DNA of 64,000 nt, taken from the NCBI RefSeq assembly GCF_004570385.1, contig NZ_SPQL01000005.1:212164-276163 (forward strand), read 5' to 3'. Positions 35,572 to 42,176 of this stretch are shown here, piece by piece. Source of the DNA: Blastococcus sp. CT_GayMR19. GTDB taxonomy: Bacteria; Actinomycetota; Actinomycetes; Mycobacteriales; Geodermatophilaceae. The position numbers and the translations under genes are program-made. Every line of letters starts with the position of its first letter. The first letter of the stretch is position 1. Below the pieces are notes generated by a model. The model was not told the DNA's origin. It saw only the letters and a list, made by a program, of their open reading frames with translations, and searched no databases.

Positions 35572-36234
35572 ATGCTGCACCTGCTGATCGTCGGCGCCGG
35601 ACCGGGGATCTCCGCCGCCACTGTGCGCCGGTTGACGCGCGAGGGGGACGCCGTCGGTCTGATCGCGCGCCGCGACGAGACGCTCGCCGAGCTCGCCGAC
35701 GACCTGCGGGGCTGTGGCGTCATCGGGCGCGCCCCCGCGGAAGCCGGCGACCCCGCGTCGCTGACGGCGGCCGTCGAGTTGTTCGTCGAGACGTTCGGCC
35801 CGGTCGACGTCCTGCTCTACAACGTCTCGGTCGGTCGGCAGGTGGCAATCCCCGACCTGGCGCCGGAGGACCTGCTGGCCGATCTGGCGGCCGGCGCCGT
35901 GGGTCTGCAGACGGCGGTGCGGGCGGTGCTGCCCGGGATGCGCGACCGCGGGTCGGGCACCGTGCTGGTGACCGGCAGTGGTTCGGCGGACCGGCCGATG
36001 ACCTCCATGGCGACCCTCGGTGTGCAGAAGGCCGCGCTGCGGGCGCTGGCCCAGGTGCAGGCCGAGGCGCTGGCACCAGAAGGCGTCCACGTGGCGACGG
36101 TGACGATCCGCGGCCTCGTCGGGGAGGACCGGCAGATCACCCCGGATCGGGTCGCCGCGCTCTACGCCGAACTGGTCGCCGAGACCGCCGGCCCCCGAGA
36201 GCGCTGGCGCAGCCTGGTCGACCTGACGCCGTGA
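35572..36234 (+). CDS. SDR-family protein lacking the catalytic tyrosine
   Basis: A 220-residue Rossmann protein of the short-chain dehydrogenase/reductase family with the nucleotide loop IVGAGPGISAATVRRL, the LIARRDE segment and LVTGSGSADRP holding the active-site serine. The YxxxK motif is missing its tyrosine: the sequence reads TLGVQKAALRAL, with leucine in that position. It may bind NAD(P) without classical dehydrogenase chemistry. ATG 35572 has GGGGAG at 35561-35566. It follows the ferritin-like gene by 11 bases. Confidence 0.8.
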   Translation: MLHLLIVGAGPGISAATVRRLTREGDAVGLIARRDETLAELADDLRGCGVIGRAPAEAGDPASLTAAVELFVETFGPVDVLLYNVSVGRQVAIPDLAPEDLLADLAAGAVGLQTAVRAVLPGMRDRGSGTVLVTGSGSADRPMTSMATLGVQKAALRALAQVQAEALAPEGVHVATVTIRGLVGEDRQITPDRVAALYAELVAETAGPRERWRSLVDLTP

Positions 36235-36243
36235 AACGCAACG

Positions 36244-36271
36244 GGGCGTCCCCGCAGAAGCGGAGACGCCC
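36244..36271. terminator. Hairpin terminator between convergent genes
   Basis: A 12-bp stem with loop AGAA (36244-36255 with 36260-36271). On the minus strand the only irregular pair is a G-U, so it best serves the DUF3107 transcript; T-rich GTTGCGTTTC follows on that strand. Confidence 0.7.
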
Positions 36272-36291
36272 TGTCGGGACGTGCGTTGTTC

Positions 36292-36528
36292 TCAGGCGCC
36301 GGCGATGAAGCCGACCCGGCGCTGGTCCGGCTGGGCGATCTCGACGTAGGCGATCCGGTCGACGGGGACGACGACGCGACGACCCCGCTCGTCGACGAGG
36401 GTCAGCAGGCCGTCCTTCGTCGAGCCGGACATGGCTGCTGCCACGTCTGCTGCGATCTCGTCGGGGGTCTTGGGGCTGTCGATGACCAGCTCCCTGGGGG
36501 AGTGCTGGACGCCGATCTTGACTTCCAC
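36292..36528 (-). CDS. DUF3107 protein (TB9.4-like)
   Basis: A 78-residue protein of the DUF3107 family (M. tuberculosis Rv3208A/TB9.4), a small alpha-beta protein of unknown function conserved in actinobacteria. It begins MEVKIGVQHSPRELVIDSPK and ends VVVPVDRIAYVEIAQPDQRR plus a short tail. The start is GTG 36528 with GGAGG 13 bases upstream; TAGCGT at 36570-36565 on the minus strand is a good -10 box. A terminator follows. The TetR gene upstream on the same strand matches Rv3208-Rv3208A order. Confidence 0.9.
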   Translation of the reverse strand: MEVKIGVQHSPRELVIDSPKTPDEIAADVAAAMSGSTKDGLLTLVDERGRRVVVPVDRIAYVEIAQPDQRRVGFIAGA

Positions 36529-36633
36529 GTAGGCGATGCCTCCTCGGTTCGCGCGACTGTCCCCACGCTAACCCAGTGGCGCGGTCGCGGCCGTGCTCCG
36601 CCGGTGCGCCGTCAGCGAACGGCGCCGGGCCGG

Positions 36634-37278
36634 TCAGTGGGGCAGCGAGCCGCCGTCGATCCGGGGGAAGCCGGAGATGCCCCGCCAGGCCAGCGCGGAC
36701 ATGAGCGCAACCGCCTCGTCGCGGGAGACGGTGCCCTTGCGGGGCAGCCACCAGCGCGCGCTCGTCTCGGCGAGCCCGGTCAGCCCGGCGGCGATCAGCA
36801 GCGCCCGCTCGGGGTCGGCGCCGGTGTCGGCCGCGATGACCTCGGCGATCGCGTCCACGCAGACGCCGGTGCCGCGGTCGACGATGGCCCGGACGTCCGC
36901 GTCGTTGCGGAGGTCGGACTCGAAGACCAGGCGGAACGCCTCGCCCTCCGCGTCGATGAAGTCGAAGTAGGCACCGACGGCGGCGTCCACCCGCTCGCGG
37001 TTGTCGTCGGTGGCGCCCATCGCCTCGCCGACCCGGTCCGCCAGCTCGGACACGTGCTCCTCGAGCAGCGCCAGGTACAGCTCCCGCTTGCCGGGGAAGT
37101 GCTGGTAGAGCACCGGCTTGCTGACGCCGGCGCGGTCGGCGATGTCGTCCATCGCGGCGGCGTGGAAACCCTGGGCCACGAAGACGTCCTGCGCGGCCCG
37201 CAGCAGCTGGAGCCGGCGAGCACCCCGCGGCAGTCGCGACGTGCGCCGGTTCGGGGCGGCGGCGGGAGGGGGCTGCAT
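36634..37278 (-). CDS. TetR-family transcriptional regulator (Rv3208-like)
   Basis: A 214-residue TetR-type repressor. The N-terminal HTH (about 20-66) reads LLRAAQDVFVAQGFHAAAMD, DIADRAGVSKPVLYQHFPGK and RELYLALLEEH, followed by a helical ligand domain. It is in the position of Rv3208. Targets and ligand are unknown. ATG 37278 lies 10 bases after TAACAT on its strand. It is divergent from an alpha/beta-hydrolase gene across 71 bp that include the perfect palindrome CCGCATGCGG, so it may control that hydrolase and itself. Confidence 0.9.
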   Translation of the reverse strand: MQPPPAAAPNRRTSRLPRGARRLQLLRAAQDVFVAQGFHAAAMDDIADRAGVSKPVLYQHFPGKRELYLALLEEHVSELADRVGEAMGATDDNRERVDAAVGAYFDFIDAEGEAFRLVFESDLRNDADVRAIVDRGTGVCVDAIAEVIAADTGADPERALLIAAGLTGLAETSARWWLPRKGTVSRDEAVALMSALAWRGISGFPRIDGGSLPH

Positions 37279-37309
37279 GACGGCCCTATGTTACCGGCGA
37301 GTTGCCGTT

Positions 37310-37319
37310 CCGCATGCGG
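37310..37319. promoter_or_regulatory. Palindrome CCGCATGCGG in TetR/hydrolase divergent region
   Basis: A perfect 10-bp palindrome 17 bases upstream of the hydrolase -10 box, a possible half of a TetR operator. Short palindromes also arise by chance at this GC content. Confidence 0.3.
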
Positions 37320-37335
37320 TGTCCCGCGCGTGGAT

Positions 37336-37341
37336 TACCGT
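37336..37341 (+). promoter_or_regulatory. -10 box of the alpha/beta-hydrolase gene
   Basis: TACCGT ends 9 bases before ATG 37350 with no Shine-Dalgarno site. Confidence 0.5.
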
Positions 37342-37349
37342 CGCCCCCG

Positions 37350-38450
37350 ATGTCCGACGCCCCGCTGTCCGCCACCCCGCTGCCCCGCGTGGCGCCGGCC
37401 CTGCCCCCGTGGCCGGGCGAGGCGCTGCCCCTGCGAACCGGTGAGGTGTTCGTGCGCCACACGCCGTGGACCGGCCCCGTGGACCCGTCAGCGGAGGATG
37501 CCCCGCGCGAGCGGGCCCTGTACGTCCACGGCCTCGGCGGTGCGTCCACCAACTGGACCGATCTCGCCGCGCTCCTCGCCGTCCGGTTCGAGGCATGGGC
37601 GCTGGACCTGCCCGGCTTCGGCCGCTCACGGCCCCCGCTGCGCGGGCGCTACTCGATCCGCGGGCACGTCGCCGCCGTCGTCGACGTCCTCGAACACATC
37701 GTCGCCCGGCCCGGCGTGGCCGCCGGCGAGCCCGTCCACCTGCTCGGGAACTCCCTCGGCGGGCTGGTCAGCCTGCTGGTGGCGACGCGTCGTCCCGACC
37801 TGGTCGCCTCGCTGACGCTCGTCTCCCCGGCCATGCCGGTCTACCGCGTACCCCCGGCGTTCAGCCGGGCGCTGGTCCTGCTCCTGCTCCCGGGCGTCCC
37901 CTCGCTCGCTGCGCGTCGGATGGCCGGCGTCACGCCGGAGCAGAACGTCCGGGCCATGATCCGCATGTGCTTCGGAGAGCCGGACCGGGTTCCCCGCCAG
38001 CGGGTCGAGCGGGCCGTGCAGGAGATGCGCGAGCGGGCGGAGCAGCCGTGGGCCGACCGCGCGCTGACCCGCAGCATGCGCGGGCTCATCACCTCCTACC
38101 TCCGCGTCGGCGCCGCCAACGCCTGGCGGGCCGCCCGCGGTCTGCGCATGCCGACGCTGGTGGTGTGGGGCAGCCGGGACAAGCTGGTCGACCCGGCGCT
38201 CGCCCCCCGCCTCGCCGCCGCCGTCCCCGACGGACGGCTGCTGGTCCTCGAGGGGGTCGGGCACGTCGCGATGCTCGAGGCGCCGGAGCCGACCGCCCGG
38301 GCCGTGCTCGGCATGGTCGAAGCGCTCGACCGGCGGCCCTCGCCGGGCGGCCCCGCCGTGGCCGGGGCCGCCGTCCCCCAGACCGCCGTCCCCCAGACCG
38401 CCGTCCCCCAGGCCGCCGTTCCCCAGGCTGCGGCTCCGGGCGGTCCCTGA
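37350..38450 (+). CDS. Alpha/beta hydrolase with C-terminal pentapeptide repeats
   Basis: A 366-residue alpha/beta hydrolase. The oxyanion region is YVHGLGGASTNW, the nucleophile elbow GNSLGGL, the acid WGSRDKLVDP and the histidine GVGHVAMLEAPE, so the triad is complete. Substrate unknown; ester or epoxide hydrolysis is possible. The last 35 residues are AVPQ(T/A) repeats encoded by four 15-bp units and probably disordered. ATG 37350 is taken from the TACCGT box; a longer frame upstream has no support. It is divergent from the TetR gene. Confidence 0.83.
   Translation: MSDAPLSATPLPRVAPALPPWPGEALPLRTGEVFVRHTPWTGPVDPSAEDAPRERALYVHGLGGASTNWTDLAALLAVRFEAWALDLPGFGRSRPPLRGRYSIRGHVAAVVDVLEHIVARPGVAAGEPVHLLGNSLGGLVSLLVATRRPDLVASLTLVSPAMPVYRVPPAFSRALVLLLLPGVPSLAARRMAGVTPEQNVRAMIRMCFGEPDRVPRQRVERAVQEMRERAEQPWADRALTRSMRGLITSYLRVGAANAWRAARGLRMPTLVVWGSRDKLVDPALAPRLAAAVPDGRLLVLEGVGHVAMLEAPEPTARAVLGMVEALDRRPSPGGPAVAGAAVPQTAVPQTAVPQAAVPQAAAPGGP
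38370..38429 (+). repeat. 15-bp tandem repeat x4 coding AVPQT/AVPQA
   Basis: Four 15-bp units at the 3' end of the hydrolase gene. The first two are identical; the last two carry single changes. Confidence 0.85.
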
Positions 38451-38546
38451 CCCGGGCAACGTGCCGGGAGAGCCGCGCTGCGGTCGACACGCGACGGAGC
38501 GTGAGACCCTGAGGAGCTCAGAGCGGCGTACGGACGAGGAGCAGGA

Positions 38547-39488
38547 GTGCGGCCAGTGGGAGGACCCCCCGCCGACGGCCCGGGCCTGCGCCCGACCGCC
38601 GTCCGCGCCGTCCCCCGACCGGGTCCGCTCGTCGCCCGCACCGATCTCGCCCAGCCGCCTCGCGTGCGATCGACCGTCCGGCCTCGTCCCGGCCGGATCC
38701 GCCGCTTCGTCCGGCGCTACGGCTGGCGCGCCTACGCGATTCCACTGCTCACCGTCGCGACCCTCATCGCGCTGGTGGACGTGGCGCTCACGATGCCGGA
38801 CGGCGACTCGGGATCCGCCGCCGCCGGCGTCGCCCCCGCGTCGGCGTCGGAGATCCCGAGTCCCTCCCCGGACCCGGAGCCGGAGCCCGCACCGGCCGAG
38901 GCCGACGCCGGACCGAGCCCGGTGCCGCAGGTCGTGGGCGCCGAGACCTATGTCGAGCAGGGCGCGGGCACCGTCTCGGTCGTCGACGGGTCCTCCGCCG
39001 TCTACGGCAGTGGCCCACTGCGCCGGTTCGTCGTGGAGGTCGAGGACGGCATCGGGGTCGACGCGGCCGCCTTCGCCGCCGCCGTCGAGACGACGCTCGG
39101 CGACCCTGGCTCCTGGGGCAACGGCGGCCGGATGTCCTTCCAGCGCGTGGGCGCCGCCGAGGCGGCGACCTCCCAGTACGACTTCAGGGTCAGCCTGATC
39201 AGCCCGGGCAGCATGGAGACGTACTGCCCGGGCGTCGGCACCGGCGGCTACACCTCCTGCCGCTACGGCGAGCGCGCCGTCATCAACCTGGCCCGCTGGG
39301 CCACGGCCGTTCCGCACTACGACGGCGACATCACGGCCTATCGCCACTACGTCGTGAACCACGAGGTCGGGCACGTGCTCGGCAACGGTCACGTGGACTG
39401 CCCCGGCCCCGGCCAGCTCGCCCCCGTCATGCTGCAGCAGACCCTCGGGCTCCAGGGCTGCGTCAGGAACGCCTGGCCCTACCCCTGA
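38547..39488 (+). CDS. DUF3152 membrane-anchored metalloprotease-like protein (Rv3207c-like)
   Basis: A 313-residue protein with a basic N-terminus, one membrane helix (about 62-82), a Pro/Glu-rich linker (about 95-130) and an extracytoplasmic DUF3152 domain (about 140-313). This domain contains a zinc-protease-like HEVGHVLGNGH motif (HExGH plus a third histidine) and four cysteines that may form disulfides. Proteolytic activity is predicted from the motif, not known. GTG 38547 has GAGGAG about 10 bases upstream. Position between the TetR/hydrolase pair and moeZ matches Rv3207c next to Rv3206c. Confidence 0.85.
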   Translation: MRPVGGPPADGPGLRPTAVRAVPRPGPLVARTDLAQPPRVRSTVRPRPGRIRRFVRRYGWRAYAIPLLTVATLIALVDVALTMPDGDSGSAAAGVAPASASEIPSPSPDPEPEPAPAEADAGPSPVPQVVGAETYVEQGAGTVSVVDGSSAVYGSGPLRRFVVEVEDGIGVDAAAFAAAVETTLGDPGSWGNGGRMSFQRVGAAEAATSQYDFRVSLISPGSMETYCPGVGTGGYTSCRYGERAVINLARWATAVPHYDGDITAYRHYVVNHEVGHVLGNGHVDCPGPGQLAPVMLQQTLGLQGCVRNAWPYP

Positions 39489-39624
39489 TCTGTATCGCCG
39501 ATCACCTTCCGCGCGGTCGGCAGCGACCCGGGCCGACAGTGGGAAGACGTGCGCGTGCCACGCTGTTATGCGCACGAACGCGGCCGCCAGCTGGGCCGCT
39601 GTCCGCGAACACCGAGGAGCAATC

Positions 39625-40785
39625 GTGTCCCTGCCACCCCTGGTGGAGCCCGCTGCCGACCTGTCGATCGACGAGGTCCGCCGGTACAGCCGCCACCTGA
39701 TCATCCCCGACGTCGGGATGGACGGGCAGAAGCGCCTGAAGAACGCCAAGGTGCTCGCCGTGGGCGCGGGCGGCCTCGGCTCGCCGGTGCTGATGTACCT
39801 GGCCGCGGCCGGCGTCGGCACGCTGGGCATCGTCGAGTTCGACACCGTCGACGAGTCGAACCTGCAGCGCCAGATCATCCACGGGCAGTCCGACGTCGGC
39901 CGGTCCAAGGCCGAGAGCGCGCGGGACTCCATCAAGGAGATCAACCCGCTGATCGACGTCCGGCTGCACGAGACGCGGCTGGACAGCGAGAACGTGATGG
40001 AGATCTTCACCGACTACGACCTGATCGTGGACGGCACCGACAACTTCGCGACGCGCTACCTGGTCAACGACGCGTGCGTGCTGCTGAACAAGCCCTACGT
40101 CTGGGGCTCCATCTACCGGTTCGACGGCCAGGTCTCGGTCTTCTGGAACGAGCACGGGCCCAACTACCGCGACCTCTACCCGGTGCCCCCGCCGCCCGGC
40201 ATGGTCCCGAGCTGCGCCGAAGGCGGCGTGCTCGGCGTCCTCTGCGCGACGATCGGCGCCATCCAGGCGACCGAGGCGGTCAAGCTGATCACCGGCATCG
40301 GTGACACGCTGCTGGGCCGGCTCATGGTCTACGACGCCCTCGAGATGACCTTCCGCACGATCAAGGTGCGCAAGGACCCCGAGGGCGAGCCGATCAAGGA
40401 GCTCATCGACTACGAGGCCTTCTGCGGCGTCGTCTCCGTCGAGGCCCAGGAGGCGGCGGCCGGCTCGACGATCACCGTCGACGAGCTCAAGGACATGATG
40501 GACGCCGGCAAGGACTTCGAGCTCATCGACGTCCGCGAGCCGAACGAGTACGAGATCGTCTCGATCCCCGGCGCGAAGCTGATCCCCAAGGACGAGATCC
40601 TGTCCGGCCGCGCCCTTGCGCAGCTCCCGCAGGACCGCCCGATCGTGCTGCACTGCAAGACCGGCGTCCGCTCCGCCGAGGCGCTCGCGGCCGTCAAGAA
40701 CGCCGGTTTCCGGGACGCCGTCCACGTGCAGGGCGGCGTGACGGCGTGGGCCACGCGCATCGACAAGACGCTGCCGACGTACTGA
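39625..40785 (+). CDS. moeZ: Adenylyltransferase/sulfurtransferase MoeZ
   Basis: MoeZ adenylates and sulfurylates ubiquitin-like sulfur carriers (MoaD, ThiS, CysO) for molybdopterin, thiamine and cysteine synthesis. The 386-residue protein has an N-terminal ThiF/MoeB domain (RYSRHLIIPDVGMDGQKRL, AVGAGGLGSPVLMYLAAAGV, the adenylation Arg/Asp in DGTDNFATRYLVND, and the C-terminal ATIGAIQATEAVKLI) and a rhodanese domain (about 285-386) whose persulfide cysteine is in LHCKTGVRSAEA. GTG 39625 has GAGGAG 7-12 bases upstream and matches the family N-terminus (392 residues in M. tuberculosis); an in-frame ATG at 39568 is less likely. Confidence 0.95.
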   Translation: MSLPPLVEPAADLSIDEVRRYSRHLIIPDVGMDGQKRLKNAKVLAVGAGGLGSPVLMYLAAAGVGTLGIVEFDTVDESNLQRQIIHGQSDVGRSKAESARDSIKEINPLIDVRLHETRLDSENVMEIFTDYDLIVDGTDNFATRYLVNDACVLLNKPYVWGSIYRFDGQVSVFWNEHGPNYRDLYPVPPPPGMVPSCAEGGVLGVLCATIGAIQATEAVKLITGIGDTLLGRLMVYDALEMTFRTIKVRKDPEGEPIKELIDYEAFCGVVSVEAQEAAAGSTITVDELKDMMDAGKDFELIDVREPNEYEIVSIPGAKLIPKDEILSGRALAQLPQDRPIVLHCKTGVRSAEALAAVKNAGFRDAVHVQGGVTAWATRIDKTLPTY

Positions 40786-40864
40786 CCTGCAGGGTTCTCC
40801 GAGGGCCCGGTTCCGCTCCCCGTCCCGGGGTGCGGGCCGGGCCCTCGGCACGTCTACTGGCCCC

Positions 40865-41443
40865 ATGGCCGACTTCTCACCGGTGGAGCTGCTCGAGCTC
40901 TTCCAGCGTGCCCAGAACCAGTTCACCGACCGCGTCGACGCGGTCGCGCCGGACCAGTGGGACGACCCCGCGTTGCCCGAGTGGACCGTCGCGGATCTCG
41001 TCGCCCATCTGGTCACCGAGCAGCTCTGGGTGCCCCCGCTCCTGGCGGGGGAGCCGTACGCCGAGGGCCGCTTCCCGGAGGACACCAGCGACCTGCTCGG
41101 CAGTGATCCGTTCATCGGCTGGGAGTCCGCCGCCGACGACGCGCTGTCCGCCTTCGCCGAGGACGACGCCCTGGTGCGGACCGTGCACCTCTCCCGCGGC
41201 CCGACGCCGGCGACCCAGTACATCCTCGAGATGACCGCCGATCTCACCGTGCACGCCTGGGACCTGGCGCATGCGACCCAGGGCGACACCGAGCTCGACG
41301 GGGAGCTCGTCACCGCAGCCCTCGTCTTCGCCGAGCAGCTCCCGGAGGACGGCGTCCCCGGCCTCTTCGACCCGCCGCTGGACACCTCGGCCTCGGCGTC
41401 TCCCCAGCAGCGGCTGCTCGCCCGTTTCGGTCGCAAGGGCTGA
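40865..41443 (+). CDS. TIGR03086-type DinB-like metal-binding protein
   Basis: A 192-residue four-helix protein of the maleylpyruvate isomerase N-domain/DinB superfamily, TIGR03086 branch. Metal-ligand histidines are in VADLVAHLV and LTVHAWDLAHAT, and the LPEWTVADLVAH stretch matches the conserved LPxWxVxDVxxH pattern. These proteins may be thiol-dependent (mycothiol) transferases; here the substrate is unknown. ATG 40865 is close behind a CTACTG box and lacks a ribosome binding site. It lies between moeZ and the alkyltransferase-like gene. Confidence 0.78.
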   Translation: MADFSPVELLELFQRAQNQFTDRVDAVAPDQWDDPALPEWTVADLVAHLVTEQLWVPPLLAGEPYAEGRFPEDTSDLLGSDPFIGWESAADDALSAFAEDDALVRTVHLSRGPTPATQYILEMTADLTVHAWDLAHATQGDTELDGELVTAALVFAEQLPEDGVPGLFDPPLDTSASASPQQRLLARFGRKG

Positions 41444-41461
41444 CGCGTTCGCCTTTGCCAC

Positions 41462-41520
41462 AGCGTTGTCCCTCCACCGGACATTCGCGGGTCCGGAACG
41501 TCCGGTGCAGGGACAACGCT
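41462..41520. repeat. 21-bp inverted repeat with 17-base centre (palindromic element)
   Basis: Arms 41462-41482 and 41500-41520 are inverted copies with one mismatch around a 17-base centre that holds a further TCCGGA palindrome. It starts 18 bases after the DinB-like gene stop. The right arm GTGCAGGGACAACGC resembles palindromic DNA inside adnB near 46752, so it may be one copy of a dispersed element rather than only a terminator. Confidence 0.7.
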
Positions 41521-41557
41521 CCGGGGCGTCCGCGTCGGAATGCCCGATGATCAGCGG

Positions 41558-41851
41558 GTGACCGACCCCGCGATCGACGTCGACGAGGCGGTCTTCGACG
41601 TCGTGGAGCGGATCCCGCCGGGGCGGGTGAGCACCTACGGCGCGATCGGCCGGCTGATCGGGGTCGGCCCCCGCCGGGTGGCACGCGCCCTGTCCTCCGG
41701 GGGCGGCGCCGTGCCCTGGTACCGGGTCGTGCGGGCCGACGGGACGGCCGCCGAGCCGGTGCGGGTGGAGCAGCTGGCGCTGCTGGCCGCCGAGGGGGTG
41801 CCGGTGCGCAACGGCCGCGTCGATGTTTCCGCCGTGGGCTGGCCGGACTGA
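41558..41851 (+). CDS. Alkyltransferase-like (MGMT-family) DNA-binding protein
   Basis: A 97-residue protein with only the DNA-binding domain of O6-methylguanine methyltransferases: DVVERIPPGRVSTYGAIGRL, VGPRRVARALSS and PWYRVVRADG. The active cysteine motif PCHR is replaced by PWYR, so it cannot transfer the alkyl group; such ATL proteins bind O6-alkylguanine and hand it to nucleotide excision repair. GTG 41558 was chosen from the GATGAT box 7 bases upstream; ATG 41540 would add six residues. It matches Rv3204, next to the AdnAB genes in M. tuberculosis. Confidence 0.88.
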   Translation: MTDPAIDVDEAVFDVVERIPPGRVSTYGAIGRLIGVGPRRVARALSSGGGAVPWYRVVRADGTAAEPVRVEQLALLAAEGVPVRNGRVDVSAVGWPD

Positions 41852-41942
41852 GGCGTGTTGCCGGGGCGTGACCGTCTGCCCCCTGCGGACCAGTTCCGCC
41901 CGGTCGTCTTCAGTTCGGTGCCGCGCATGCCGACCTGAGGGC

Positions 41943-42107
41943 ATGAACACGAACGCGTGCAGGGCGGTGGCCCAGGCGGGGCTCTCGGCGGCGACGGCCT
42001 CCCTGGACGACGAGGCGGCGTGGCCGCTCCTCCTCGTCGCGGGGTGGCTGACCACGGCCGCGGACCTGATGAAGGAAGCGGAGCTGCGGGACGCCGTGCT
42101 CGGCTGA
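41943..42107 (+). CDS. Possible 54-residue hypothetical protein
   Basis: A short frame with very strong G/C at third codon positions, ATG 41943 and a GAGGG directly upstream. The product has a hydrophobic middle (AAWPLLLVAGWLTTAADLM) that is too polar for a sure membrane helix. No family is recognised. Without it, the gap between the alkyltransferase-like gene and adnA would be 325 bases with nothing else seen. Codon bias supports it; the close ribosome site is a weakness. Confidence 0.4.
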   Translation: MNTNACRAVAQAGLSAATASLDDEAAWPLLLVAGWLTTAADLMKEAELRDAVLG

Positions 42108-42176
42108 CCCGAGGACGCCCGACACCCCTGCCCCACGGGTCCCAGGACTGTCGGTGGGCCGTGCTTCCATCGGGGG

